Positions 24,946 through 37,700 of a stretch of 64,000 nt of DNA are shown here, piece after piece. A program made the position numbers and the translations under genes. The stretch is from Scatophagus argus (taxonomy: Eukaryota; Chordata; Actinopteri; Scatophagidae), in assembly GCF_020382885.2 (NCBI RefSeq), contig NC_058497.1:19460330-19524329 (forward strand). The letters are read 5' to 3'. The stretch's first letter is position 1. Each line of letters starts with the position of its first letter. A model generated the notes under the pieces. It did no database searches. It worked only from the letters and a program-made list of their open reading frames with translations, and was not told the origin of the DNA.

Positions 24946-25807
24946 TTTTTCACAGACTTAAATCCCCACTTGTTAAATTCCAGTTACTCTTATGTCTTGT
25001 GTCATCAAGGTTACACTGATGGAGAGTTTTTCTATGGCCTGCCATGCTTAACACTGACCAGCTCATCAAGATATTTAGATATCATACCATTAAAGTTGAC
25101 CCTTTTTTTTAAGACAAACATAAATTTAAAGGCAATTTGTTATTTTTCCATCACAATGGACTGGGTTTACAGTAGACATGTCACAGCAGAACACCCACAG
25201 GAGAATTAACGATTGCAGCATTTAGATTTAGATTATTTCAATTCACAGTCCCATAGCTGGAATAAGGTGGAGCAGAATGATTCAAATGACCACACCTGTG
25301 TTGTCAGTGGCGTGGCTCTTGACATGTGACTCTGCTGCATTAGTGCTTCAGGAGAAAACAACCCGTCATATCCCAACATGTTCCTGCCGCACTGATTTGC
25401 ATTCCTCCTTCCTTTCTAATGAAACGTTACTTCACATCACAGTGAATCACCAACTATGGCCTAATTTGATGCAGGAGATATAAATATTTCTCTTTATTCA
25501 AAGAAGCACACAAAACATGAATATGACCACTATACACAGTCTTCAACAGCCAGCCACAACTGACAAAATCTTTTACATTAAAGCAGTTAATGAAGTAATG
25601 GTTTCAACTGACATGCACCTGTCAACATGATTTGGTAATTTTTTTTATCGGGTTTGCAGCAGGTCAGCTGGCAATGATGATGCCGGGTGGCAGAAGAAAA
25701 AAATGGGAATTTTTGGGATTGCTTGGGAGGTTTGTTGATTATGTGGAGGATTTTTTTTGTTGTTGATTCTGAGAATAATGAGTCAGTCAGCTCTATTTTG
25801 TGTGTGA

Positions 25808-25881
25808 GCTCTCTCTCTCTCTCTCTCTCTTTGTCTTTGTCGCTGTCTTTGTCTCTCTGTGTCTGTCTGTCTGTCTGTCTC

Positions 25882-25915
<34 letters not shown>

Positions 25916-25916
25916 C
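25808..25916. repeat. CT/TC microsatellite upstream of slc13a5
   Basis: About 108 bp of CT dinucleotides interrupted by TTTGTC and CTGT units. It lies 98 bp upstream of the slc13a5 ATG, in the promoter or 5' UTR. It creates long meaningless Ser-Leu (plus) and Arg-Glu (minus) frames, which I do not count as genes. Confidence 0.9.
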
Positions 25917-26013
25917 TTTATCTGTTGTGGGACGCCCCCCTCCTCCTCTCCTCTGCGCCTCAAAAGCGCGATCCATGGTCCGAAAGCCTCCCTTGTCTCC
26001 GTTTTTCTTCAGG

Positions 26014-29000
26014 ATGGCATTCTTCAAATATCTTCGCTCCGTTAAGAGTGATCTTATCCTCTTGTTAACTCCGTTTCTTGTTCTTCCGCTGCCACTAGTG
26101 ATCGGGACTTCGGTATGTAACTGATCTGGATAAAATTGCTGATTTACTTTATTTGATTTAATTGCTTTATTTGTTTTAGTTCAAGTTTTTCACAAAGTGA
26201 CAATTCTTTTATGTGTGTGTTTTTGACACAAAAAAATGTTGTGAAAAGTTGTGTCTTTGCATTTTATTTGGCAACACGTGCGCTCAGAATTGATCTAATT
26301 ATGTTTCTAAAAAGTGAGTTTAATTCGGGAAAGTTTTCACCTCGCGCACGTGCATTTTTAAAAAACGAGGGAGTTGCATTCATTAAGCAAATTCAGCTCG
26401 CCATACACTTTTTCTTTTTACAATTTTGAAGGAGGTAAATATGAATGAGTGTGATTTGCGCTGGTTCTCTCTTGCACCTGTTGATGCGGCTCACAAGTGC
26501 GCAAAATGCATGAGAACTGCCGAGTGTTGCCTCAGGCGGGAGCGCTCTGAAGTCTTGTTGTTTTAACTCCTTGTTGTTAACATGAAGGGTCGTGTCCAGC
26601 GTGGGAACACAGAGTCAAAGGGCTCTGTCTGCTACCTACATGTGACATAGAGACATGCACGCAGGCATGTAAGCATGTTGTGATAGACCGCAGGCATGAA
26701 CAAAGACATGACAGACAAGGCAGATGAGGGGAACAGAGTGTGAGGTCGCACACTTTAGGACTGTCTGCTTGCTGAAGACAAACCAACTAAGGCGCTCTGA
26801 GAAAGCTTGAAAAAGCCTTAATTATCCAGGCTGCAGGGCACAAAATCATAAAGAGGTGTTTAAAGACCTCATAATGATCCAGACGAATGCAAAAGCAGGT
26901 AACAGGAAACAACAGAACAATAAACACTCTTATCTTTACTCTTTGACCCCTAAACATCCCTTTAAAGATTATGCAATAAGTTGTTTTTATAGATTACACG
27001 AAATCTTTGGAAAGGTGATCTTGCATCTGTGTGCATTTGTCACATTTTGTTTTTACATGTATTTCTGCAGGAGGCAGAATGTGCCTATGTGATCATCCTG
27101 ATGGCAGTTTACTGGTGCACAGAGGTCCTTCCATTAGCTGTGACAGCCCTCCTCCCAGCCCTCCTTTTCCCCTTGTTTGGCATTATGGAGTCCAAAGACG
27201 TGAGTAAAACAAAGTGCAGCAGTGAGCAGAATTTTGCTCAGTGAGATGAATTTCTGCTGACACACTCTGGGTGGTATTGCTGTCTCAGGTGTGTATGCAG
27301 TACCTGAAGGACACAAACCTGTTGTTTGTCGGGGGACTGATGGTTGCAGTAGCCGTGGAGCACTGGAATCTGCACAAGCGCATTGCCTTGAGGGTGCTGC
27401 TCTTTGTTGGTGTACGTCCAGCGCTGTGAGTGGCTCAGATTCGCACCTCCACAGCAGATTCTCTGTTTGGCTGGTCACCTTTAAGACCTATCTTATCTGA
27501 TCAACTCTGACAATAAAAAAACACTGGAGATAGATTAAGAAACTTCAAGCTTATTTTATGGTTTCTCTCTTGTCTATCACAATTTAAGTGTTATAAAACA
27601 CTTGAGGCCACCTCCTCCAATCCAAAGCACTAACACTACTTCTGTTTTTTTTTATATATGTATATTCCTGGCAGATTGATGTTGGGTTTCATGGGTGTGA
27701 CAGCTTTCTTGTCCATGTGGATCAGCAACACTGCAACCACTGCCATGATGGTGCCTATTGTCCAAGCAGTGCTGGAGCAGCTCAACAACAGTGAAGCAGA
27801 GATACCTCAGATCCTCAGCTCAAACGAGCAGGTCCAGACGTCAGACGCTGACAGCAAACAGCCTCCACAGACCGGAAAGCAGAGCGAGGGACAAGGTGAG
27901 CTACAGTCACCTTCAAGCGCAATCTGTCTGGCAAAGAAAGTTCTAAGATAAAAAAAACACACAACTCTTTTCACTTCATGCTCTTTGTTTGAAGGCTCAG
28001 TGGTGGTGACTTTCTTGGATGCTACAGCGGAGGCTGCGAGGCATAAAGAGGCAGCAGAAAAGAGGAGAATGTGCAAAGGGATGACCCTGTGTGTCTGTTA
28101 TGCTGCCAGCATTGGAGGCACCGCCACGCTGACAGGAACTGGTCCCAATCTGGTCCTCAAGGGACAGATGAACCAGTGAGTGTGTTTTTCAAAGTATTGT
28201 TCAGTCACCTTCTATAGCTTTCTGTCTTGTTCTATGACATACTTTAAAAATCCTTTGTATTGGTTTCCTTAGGCTCTTTCCTCAAAACGGAGATGTGCTT
28301 AATTTTGCCTCCTGGTTCGGCTTTGCCTTCCCCAACATGATTCTCATGCTCACACTGGCCTGGCTTTGGCTGCAGTTTGTCTTCATGGGATTCAAGTGAG
28401 TTTGGTGATGGTTAAAGCCTAATTATAGTGACAGAGACTTGAATCCACATCAAGAAACTTTAACCGCATCAGGAATGTGATTGAGTGTAGAGGTGACAGA
28501 GAGATTTTTCCCATGTGATTCCTCTAGCTTTAAGAAGACATGGGGCTGTGGGGCTGTGAAGACAGAGAAGGACATTGCTGCCTATAATGTGATCTGCGAG
28601 CAGCATCGTCTGTTGGGGCCCATGTCCTTTGGAGAGATAAGTGTCCTGAGTCTCTTCATTCTGCTGGTGGTGATGTGGTTCACAAGAGACCCGGGCTTTG
28701 TTGAGGGCTGGGCGACCGATATCTTCAACTCCAGAGCAGAGTTTGTGCACAAAATGTTTCTGTTGTAAACCAAATTTTTGAGAATGATTTGCTCTGAAGA
28801 AACTTTCATGTAACCAAACGTTGTCACTGCACTTCTCAGGTATGTGACTGATGCCACAGTGGCAATCTTCATTGCCATTCTTCTCTTTGTTCTGCCCTCT
28901 AAACCCCCACGTTTCTGTTCAAGAAGGACTCACAGTTTTGAAATCGGTGAGGCATTGTTCCAGAAGAATTCAGATCACATCATACAGGAGGAACCATGTT

Positions 29001-32000
29001 TCGAGAAGTAGATTCTGTGAAATGACCCTGACATAGAATCTTTTTGTATCTGCAGCACCCCATCAAGCTACTGGTCCAACTCCACGTCTGCTCACTTGGA
29101 AAATTGTCCAGAAGAAGTTACCATGGGGCATCGTGCTTCTTCTCGGAGGAGGATTTGCTTTGGCCAAGGGCAGTGAAGTAAGTGACAGTCGTACTGTAAT
29201 GTTAATAGGAATGGGGCCAAGACCTTACTCACAGTATGGTATGAATAATAATGTCACCAGAAAGGGAAGTGCGATGTTTGCTTTGTGATCGGCTGTGTTT
29301 AAAGTTGCAAAAGATTTTTAAAAAATCCAACTCCTTTTTTATACTGTTCATTGTTGATATGTTCCCGCGATAGCCATCATATGTATTTCCCATTTGTAGT
29401 ACCTTTCTATGGAATGTTTTATTGTTATTGTTAATTTTAAACCCGCACTGAATTCAAATTGCCTACTTATGCGCAAGGAGATTTACAGGCACAAAATGTA
29501 ACCCAACATTACTGTATTTAATTGTGTCTCATCTGAATCAGCTTAAGTATTTACAGCCTTCTCTCCTGTCACAGCTGCATGAAGTTACTTGTTTGAACGT
29601 GTCCTACTGCTGGGAGTTCAAGTGTTTCCCTAAAAGTGCTGCTTTTGTTTTATTTATTTTTGCATTTTTATGCTGCAAATAGGCCTAGAGTTTTATTTCA
29701 AAAGATGCCATATATGATGCACAAACCTTAATTATAGTATAGTCACAGTGGATGAGTTAATGTTAACTCAGCTGTTTAGATGTGTACTGTGCACATTTCC
29801 AGAAGAGACTAACCCTGTATGTGTTTGTTATGTAAACCTCAGGATTCAGGACTGTCAAAGTGGATGGGAGATCAAATGGCTCCCCTGCAAAACATCCCTC
29901 CCTGGGCAATAGCTATCATCTTATGCCTGCTGATTGCCACCTTTACAGAGTGCACCAGCAATGTGGCCACTGCAACGCTCTTCCTACCTGTCTTAGCTTC
30001 AATGGTGAGTTCTCAGAGAGACAGAGATATGTGCTTGATTAAAGAAAATTAAACAAATGCAGAAGCAGAAGTCAAATGTCCAAATGCCGCGGGACAATAA
30101 CCTTTAGTAGCACTGGTTCAGTAAGGTGAAGTACTACATCATGTATTTATATTGAACTAATTTCCCCAACTGGAGTCCAGCATTGAAACTACTCCTAGTG
30201 GGAACCGGCCTATTTTCCCTTGTTTGGCTACCCATCTTGTTGGTCATTCAGGCTGAATATGTTTGGTCCCCTTCCCTGGGCCCCTCCTCCCATTAATAAC
30301 CTGCCAAACACACCAATTCAGCCCAGTGCCTTGCAGTGCTGCCCACCCTACTGCTGCTGAAGAATAGCATCACTGTGCCCACCAGTCAAGCAGAGAGCAC
30401 CATAGCTGGGTTGTGAAAGACAGTGCAAAGCAGGGGTATTCAGATTAAGAAATTTATGGAGGGAAAAGCCAAGTGGGTTCCACAAGTGTGTTCAAACCCT
30501 GGTATGAAAAAAGAGTGGGAGAGACATCGGGTCAGTTACATGCAGCTGAAAGTGGGGAGATGACACTTTGTGGCAGCCATGGCTTGTGGTATGTCACTTA
30601 CTGTGTCATCCTGTCAAGTGACTCTTCAGTGTTTGATTTAAAAAAAAAAAAAATCAGATATGACAAAACTCTGTCATCATAGTGACTTGATATACAGCCT
30701 ACAGTTTAAAGAAGACAGTTTAAGACTTTTCACCCTTTGTTTATTTTGAGAAACAGAAATTACTGTGCACTTGTAAGCTACTGTGCTGTGGGATATGTAA
30801 TTCAGCAGCAAATTCCAGAGTAATGTTTTCTGCATCTTTGTAGTCTGCCATTATCGCAACATATGTAGTGCTTTTCTATTTTGGATATTATGATTCAGCT
30901 CCAAGCTAGCAGGAATTACATCTTAATTACACCCACCTAATGAGAGTTTTCTCTCCACAGAGAATTGCACACATTTCACTCTGAGTTATGAGTCAGTGAT
31001 TACGGCTGCAGAAAAATAGCCAGATGGAGGAGTGGAGGATTTTGTTATCAAGGCTGTGTTCATCCCTGTCTCAGACTGTTGAACCTTTCTGTGTGATTAT
31101 TGCAGTCTCAGTCCATTGGAATCAATCCACTGTACGTCATGGTGCCTTGTACCCTAAGTGCCTCTTTTGCCTTCATGCTGCCTGTTGCTACGCCTCCAAA
31201 CGCTATAGTCTTCTCTTATGGATACCTCAAGGTTGCTGACATGGTGAGTGTGACAGTGGTTTGTTGGGTTTATTCAGTAAATTATATGTTCAACATGCAA
31301 AGTTGTTACTTTAGGGCCACTGTTAGACTCTAAGGATAGCTGAACCACTTGCAGCTGTGACTTGAAGTTGCTAAAATAAGTTGGATGAGAAGACGTCAGC
31401 GTCAGTCACTGGACCATTTGTGCAGTCTACATTGATGTGCCCCAAACAGTACACCCCAATGTACCACTGCGATCAAACAGACAAACATGTTGCAAATAAT
31501 CCCAGCACAATAAAACAGACAGAAATGCTGCAAATCATTTTTTGTCAGATTATTTGAACTGGTGCTGCAGCTAATGCTAGGTTAAGGGCAGATATCTGCA
31601 ATACGTGTAATATCTCGTGTCACCATGATGTCAAAATAAACAGGAAAAAAAACACATTTTCACTCATGTGTCAGATCCATGTTTGGCACTTCAGTCTGAT
31701 AGACAGCAGTAATGCACCTTTAAGAGAAGAAGATTCATATAGATTATTGTTTGTGCTACTAGCATCATGTTTACGTATTTAGTTGTGCTGTGAGACTTTG
31801 CAGCACGCCTGTCTATTTGGTTGTGTTGTATGTGATTACAGCACATACAACACAATCCTTAAGTTTCAGTACATTGAGCTCTCTCTGCTATCTCAACAAG
31901 AGATAATATATATTAACTACGGAGGTCAGAGCTGCTGGTTGGTGGATTCTATTACCTTTGGACAGAATCAGACTAACTGTTTCACCCTGTTTCTAGTCTT

Positions 32001-32226
32001 TATGCTAAGATGCTAACCAGCTGCTGCTCTCAGCAAGAAAGTGAGCATTTTCCAATATGTCCAATATTTAATATGACAGCATTCTCTTCTTTTCCATCAG
32101 GCCAGGACAGGAATAGTCATGAACATTATTGGAATCCTTTGCATTACACTGGCTATCAACAGCTGGGGCAAAGCCATGTTTGAACTGGACTCCTTCCCTG
32201 CGTGGGCCAATGCCACCGGAGTGTGA
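26014..32226 (+). CDS. slc13a5: slc13a5-like Na+-coupled citrate transporter (NaCT)
   Basis: Plasma-membrane sodium/citrate (di- and tricarboxylate) importer of the DASS/SLC13 family. Exons: 26014-26112, 27071-27199, 27289-27425, 27675-27895, 27995-28175, 28273-28395, 28528-28740, 28840-28946, 29056-29177, 29843-30004, 31106-31243 and 32101-32226; 1758 nt, 585 aa (human NaCT 568). The ATG at 26014 has a good context (AGGATGG) and gives the family-type N-terminus; an ATG 39 bp upstream in frame is less likely. Both sodium-site motifs are present: SNT at 139-141 ([13 protein letters not shown]) and SNV at 483-485 ([13 protein letters not shown]). TGTGPN and [15 protein letters not shown] favour SLC13A5 over SLC13A2/A3, which typically have TGTAPN. 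The loop at about 160-200 is hydrophilic and variable, as usual. The exon 7 donor is weak (GA|GTTTGT) but phase and similarity support it. The paralogue assignment is probable, not proven. Confidence 0.92.
26113..27070 (+). other. slc13a5 intron 1
   Basis: No coding exon recognised; short frames show no domain. No repeat clear enough to name. Confidence 0.6.
29178..32100 (+). other. slc13a5 introns 9-11 (exons 10 and 11 within)
   Basis: Three introns of about 665, 1101 and 857 bp surround exons 10 (29843-30004) and 11 (31106-31243). Apart from these exons no coding or RNA feature was seen; a 13-base poly-A run lies near 30641-30653. Confidence 0.55.
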
Positions 32227-34759
32227 GCCTGGTTCTGCCACAGGAGAAGATCCACGCACATCCTGTCCTCCCTATTCACAGGTGCCAGACAAAGACCTCT
32301 GGTCAGAGCAACAGCACGGGACACGGTGGAACGCACGCATCTGAGTGCTGCTAGAATACAAGCCCATCGAGGCTTACTGATACCTGACACTGGCTTGTGG
32401 AAGAAAGTGGTGACAAATATGATTAGGAATGAAAGAAGACTGAAAAATGAATTTTTTTTTTTTTTACTGTATTTACACTGTATCATAATGACATTATACT
32501 TTGATTTATTTCTATCCTCAAGAAAGACCTTTTAATGCTCAAAGCAGCCAATTCCAGAAACATCATTAAACTCCACTCTTTTTTGTCACAGAAAAACTTA
32601 GGAAGGGCTATTCATGATGTCAAAGTTTTTAGAAATGTTTTATGTAGTTACATGTAGCCATGTCTTTCTGGCAATAAGCCATATTGTATAAAAGCTTAAC
32701 TTAACATTTAACAACATTTACTCAAGTAATGCACTTAAGCACAATTTTTGAGGTACTTGTACTTTACATAGAGATTTACATTTTTTTTCACTTCTACATT
32801 TTTGTCCTTCACAACATTTCTGAAGGAAATATCGTCCTTTCGACTCTGCGACATATATTTAACAGCTGTAGTTTCTTACTTTTCATATTAAGATAACATA
32901 CAAGATAACGTGATTATGGACTGAACTACACTAATGCATTTAAATTATCCCACCTATAGAAGCCCTGAGAGGCAAATGAGGCGAAGAATGATCATTTTAC
33001 ATCTGTGAAAGTTTTGGCAGGTTTTTCTTTCAAGTATGAAAGTTTTTGCAAGAAAAAAATTGCTGGGATCAAGTGTTTGTTTCAGTAATACTCAAGTCAG
33101 CCAAGAGGCTTATGTGCACCAACACCCCATGTTCCAACAGGACTAAAAGCTCTTGTGTTTTCTTCCATTTGAGTTTTAATTTTTCCATGCACTCTTAACA
33201 TAAGGTGGGCTGCAAATATTATGCCTGATTGAAAATTCTTTTTTCTCTTACTTGTCTCTCAGGGCTTCCGTACATCATACACAGATACAACATTAAGACA
33301 ATGTAAAATAGTAATCCAGTAACATCACATAACACTGGAAAGGGCATTTCAGTCTACTGAAAACTTTCACTACTGATACATTTTTGTGTCAAAATCTCTA
33401 CTTGTGATCTGCCATTTTTTACATCACACTGTTGCTTCATCTATACACTGCGTTGATTTGTACATCAGGGTGTATGGCAGTTTGTTGCAGTTCCAGCATC
33501 AGCTGAACTTTGAAATGTAGCATCACTGCAAAACAACAAACCTATGTGCCTTCTACAAACTTGTACTGTCTTAATAACACATTTTCAATATTTTTGATCA
33601 ATACAGTATGTGCTAACAATGTGAAATGTCTCACTGCAATGATGACTTCTGGCTGAACTGTAATAAAGTGGTGTTTAAGAACCAATGTACATTTCTGTCT
33701 CTTAAATTCCAAGACCTTAATATTTGGAAAATTATGAAAAAATATCTTCATAATCTCCATATTGAAGAAAGACTATTTCACAGAACTGTGACAAAGTATC
33801 AAAACAAGGAAGATACAGTCAGTTGTTCATGTCATGCACATATATTTTTATAGTAAATTCTACAAAAACACTTGGTTTAAAATATAAACCACTGGTTTTA
33901 CAGCAAGATCATTGCTAACCTAGTATAGGCTTTAAAAAAAATTAAGAGGCTTTAATAAAGCAGGGCAAAAAAAACCTCGGTCTTAGTTGTAAGAAACAGC
34001 ATTGTTATCCTTCACTGTCATCCAAAACAAAATGATCTCACTTTCATCACCTGTCGGCTTTTTCTCAGCTTCACATGACAATAAACTGTGTTTTAAAGTG
34101 CACACGTGTTGCTCTGCCTCCTGTTTAGTGACTTCTTGTCTCGGGCACAAAGCTGATATAATCCTGTAAACACAGTGCGGAAAGCCACAGTAATCCTGGA
34201 CTGAAAGGGCACACCTAATGTACGTAGCCAACAGCTCTGTGTCATTGTCCTTTAGCCGACACTTTGCACGAGCCAAGGGTCAAGGCAGTCATTGTCCAGC
34301 ATTGTCTTGCGTCATAAACATTATGGGCTCAACGAAGACATTGCACATGACTCCGTTTAAAGACCCCAGAGCTCTTTATTACAACCCTTTGAGTATGATG
34401 AGAATTATGTGTTAGCGCAGGACAAAAGATCATCATCAATTATAAGACTCTTCAAACACTAAATCGGATGTGTACACATATAAGGAATTTGACTCTGGTT
34501 TAAGCCGCTTTCAGTGTACTTGCACACTGTTCCAAAAATGATTTTCAGCAAGGTAATAATAGACATCTCAAACCACTGAAAGTAAAAACAAAACTGGGGA
34601 AAATAAGAGAGAGACAGAACTATTTTGCATATTCAACTGACTGGAAAACTAGGAGTATATGCATTTATCCAACCTAAAAGGTATCAGTGGCCATCGACAT
34701 ACAATATGGCATGTGTTTCTGTAAATTACAGACAAATTCAAATAGTGCAAAGGAATAAG
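32227..34759 (+). other. slc13a5 3' UTR and downstream spacer
   Basis: Directly follows the slc13a5 stop. Candidate polyadenylation signals on the plus strand are ATTAAA near 32565 and AATAAA near 33663 and 33953; which is used cannot be told. No coding exon recognised. Confidence 0.45.
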
Positions 34760-35085
34760 CATTGAATTGAATTGATTTTATTGACACTATAGCTGCTTCT
34801 CAAAGTCAAGGATACTTCCTTGTTACGGCAGGTCCTTCCATGTTGGGTCGTCCAGAGGCTATAAGACTCTTTCCTAGCATGCATCAAGTACTTTGGAACA
34901 GGCTAGCAAGATTCCACTGTTGCACCATCTGTAATGCTGTCCCTTTGCTCTCAATTGCAGTTATTAAAATGACTGGCAAAGCATTGTGTGGACAGATGAC
35001 GGTTGGTAGTGATAATGCTCCTGGTGGCAATTCGCCTATTAAAAGAAGACGGAGAAGAAGAAGAAACACACACACAGAATTGTGT
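34760..35085. repeat. Probable dispersed repeat, AATTG-type tail to GAA-rich end
   Basis: Starts with AATTG/AATTGA tandem units followed by TTTTATTGACAC (a retroelement-tail look in reverse) and ends in a purine run GAAGACGGAGAAGAAGAAG near 35046-35065. The simple repeats at both edges suggest an inserted element, but I cannot name the family. Confidence 0.35.
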
Positions 35086-35099
35086 TTACTGTCATCTTG

Positions 35100-35690
35100 C
35101 TTAGAATGAGTACTGGCATCCTTGAAAAATGTAAAGGACTCAGTCTTTTCATAAAATTTGAAGCATTCTGGACATTGGAAGAGTCCTTCAGCTGCATTCA
35201 GTGACTGAAGACTGATTCCACTGTTCATTATAGATATGGCCTGTGGATTCTTGTGCCTTGTTGTTTGCTCCATAGCACCTACTAGAGGGCAGATGGTGAA
35301 ACAGGTTGTGTCCAGGGTGTTAAAGGTCCGTAGTGATATTTCCTGCACATTTCCTGACTTTGGAATCCTAAATGGAGGGCATGTTTGCACCAGTGACTTT
35401 TTCTGCAGTCCTAACTGTCCGTTGTAGTCCGTTGCCACCCTGTTTAGTGGCTGATCCAAACCCCTCAGTGATGAAAGTGCAGAGATCTGCATCTACTGAT
35501 GCAAGCTAAGCGCTCTGAACTGGCACCAGGAATATTTCCTCTGCTTAGCCTTTTCGATGTTCAAGTCAATGTTGGACACCCACTTTGAGTCCTGGGAAAA
35601 TGAGGATCCCAGAAACTAAAGGTTTCCACAGCACCAAAAACAGCATGGAACCATGTAGGTGGTATCGTGTGACAGAGGAAACATGTTACA
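35100..35690 (-). repeat. Possible degraded LINE fragment
   Basis: Contains GTCAATGTTGGACACCCAC and TTTGAGTCCTGGGAAAATGA at about 35563-35605, which resemble antisense reverse-transcriptase regions of teleost LINEs as commonly seen, plus a long minus-strand open frame (34884-35492) with no domain I recognise. Broken and low confidence. Confidence 0.3.
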
Positions 35691-37539
35691 CTACAGCAAA
35701 GGTAGCAGGGAGAAAGAAATGAAAGGATCACATGAAAGTTCTGACCTCAGTTCTGTTAGACAATTAAAATGTTAGAGCGTTTAAAAGTGGTTAACAAGCG
35801 GTTGGGTGCATAGGGCAGTTCAGATCACTATGATCTTGGGTCCCACTGTGGAAAAAAGCTTATGTAATTACAGTGCCTTTCTCTCCTTTTGCTGCCTCCC
35901 AGCCACCCACTCATTATCCAATTGAAACACATCCTCATGTATCACAGCCTCCATTATTGGCTATATATACATGTAAGACTTCACTAGGAAATTGAACCTG
36001 AACATTGTTCTGTTTGCTGGGGTTTCATGCAACTGACTGCACACACAAGACCTCAGGTGAACCCAAAAGCACATTCCTATTAAATCATTATAAACTAGCC
36101 CTTCAGGGTGTTGAGTAAGCAAGTAGAAAGATTAATAAATGACTACCTGACCAATATACTATCATGTGGAATTCAAGAACATTTTCCAGGTATACAAAGG
36201 GTCAAAAAGCACATTTTAGATCTTGCCCACCTGAAGGATTTGGAAGTAATTTGTGAATGGGAAGACTTTTTAAAGCCACACTGGCCTTCCACCTTTTCTG
36301 TATCAGTTACATGTAAGGACAATACACAGTCTGTCTGATACAATCAGTGCTTCCTGGGACATAAAGACTTGTTTGTAGCGATGGTTTCAGTAGCAATCCA
36401 AGTATCCAGTTAAGCTTTGGACAGGAGTCAACAGGCCAAAATCTAAATGATCTAGAACAGGACAGAGGGCCTTTCTTTGCACCCGTTAGGGTAGAGTGCA
36501 TTCATACTGACCAGGCTAGACTAGTAGTGCCTTTGCAGTCATTTTCTTGCTGGGTTTATATGTAAATCAGTACACTTTTATAACCCCCCAAAATCACAAA
36601 AAACTCTGATTTTGTGTCTTTGATTCAAACATGCTCATACAGCCACATGAAATGCTCACTACATTATGAACACTTTAGGTATAACATACAGCCATACAGT
36701 CATTTCCTAAAAAACAAAATGATTCACGATTCACGTAATTTCCCTCAGCCATCACTTATGACCCTCTAGAAGTGTGTGGCAGTGCCTTTATCTGCGGAGA
36801 CCCTGCCCTCTGCGTGTATTTCCATATCCTCTTAGTACTTTTACTGTGGCGGGACGTTTCTGGGCGTCAGCCTCTGTGCAACAGTGTGTTGTAACCAGCC
36901 AATAACAGCGTGAAGTCTGGACCATAAAAAATATATAGCAACCACGTTAACTGTCTCAGACTCCATGATCTTTCTGCTTTCTCAGTCGGTCACAAAGGGC
37001 TGCAGGTCTGCCTGTGTGAGCTGCACAAAGGCAGGCAGGAGCAGACGGGCGAAGACGAAGCCTGCACTTCGGGTGTATTCACATGAAATCCAGAGGGTTA
37101 TACAGAGGTTTGGGTGCGTTTATTTGTGTTTTTCGGTGCAACCGCTGTGAAACAATGAAAAATAATATTTGATTTCTCTGATTCACTGCTTTGTTCAAGC
37201 TAACCGCTGTATTCTCTCTCTCTTTCTCCACCGTTAAACCACAGTAGAGCAGCAAACTTTGAACAGTGTGTTAACAAATAGCAACCAAAATATTCTGCAA
37301 ATTATGCCTTCAGCGTATCTAATTTATATACTATGCCTCCATCGCTTTGGTCCAAACTGAAATATAGCCCCAAATGCTGGACTGAGTTCAATGAAATTTT
37401 CACATCCCCCACAGGACAATATAATAATAACTTTGGTGATTCTCCAACCTTTCAAATAGCACCTTCACCTTATATTTAATGACAAAATCCTAAAAATATA
37501 TTATAAGTATATAATTTGCTTTTGTCAGTTTAAGGGGGG
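35691..37539. other. Gene-free spacer with an isolated CCAAT/TATA-like site
   Basis: No coding gene supported. A CCAAT box (AGCCAATAACAG near 36897) and an A/T-rich TATA-like motif (ATAAAAAATATATA near 36925) lie about 28 bp apart and precede a short ATG-started frame at 36965-37150. The pair could be chance in AT-rich DNA. Confidence 0.3.
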
Positions 37540-37700
37540 TGGCCAGTCGTGGCCAAGAGGTTGGAAACCCTGGACTGGTTGCCAGTCAATACATGAAACA
37601 TGAAAACTCCACACTGAAGGGCCCAGACCGGGATTCAAAGCTGGAACCTCTTGCTATGAGGCAACAGTGCTAACCACTGGACCATCCTTGCTGCCCTATT
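37540..37700 (-). repeat. SINE-like element fragment, tRNA-derived head
   Basis: Minus strand reads GGTTAGCACTGTTGCCTCAT, a CAAGAGGTTCC segment, then a degenerate box B (TTTGAATCCCGG) and GTGTGGAGTTTTCATG, ending in ACTGGCAACCAGTCCAGGGT. The order is that of a very common teleost short interspersed element; the middle part is deleted. Confidence 0.6.

Noticed and set aside
20901-26013. mir-22 hairpin expected near wdr81 by human synteny
   Set aside because: Neither the mature sequence nor its complement was seen here by eye; a covariance or miRBase search would be decisive.
25587-26124. Long open frames on both strands rich in Ser-Leu and Arg-Glu
   Set aside because: They are translations of the CT/GA microsatellite; no domain and no ATG context, and they overlap the real slc13a5 first exon.
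28741-28768. Alternative end of slc13a5 after exon 7 (reading on to a stop)
   Set aside because: Exon 8 onward continues the transporter perfectly in phase, including the second sodium-site motif, so read-through is not the main product.
34884-35492. 202-codon minus-strand open frame between slc13a5 and slc47a copy A
   Set aside because: No recognised domain; it spans repeat-like DNA with simple-repeat edges and probable LINE remnants, so it is treated as repeat sequence.
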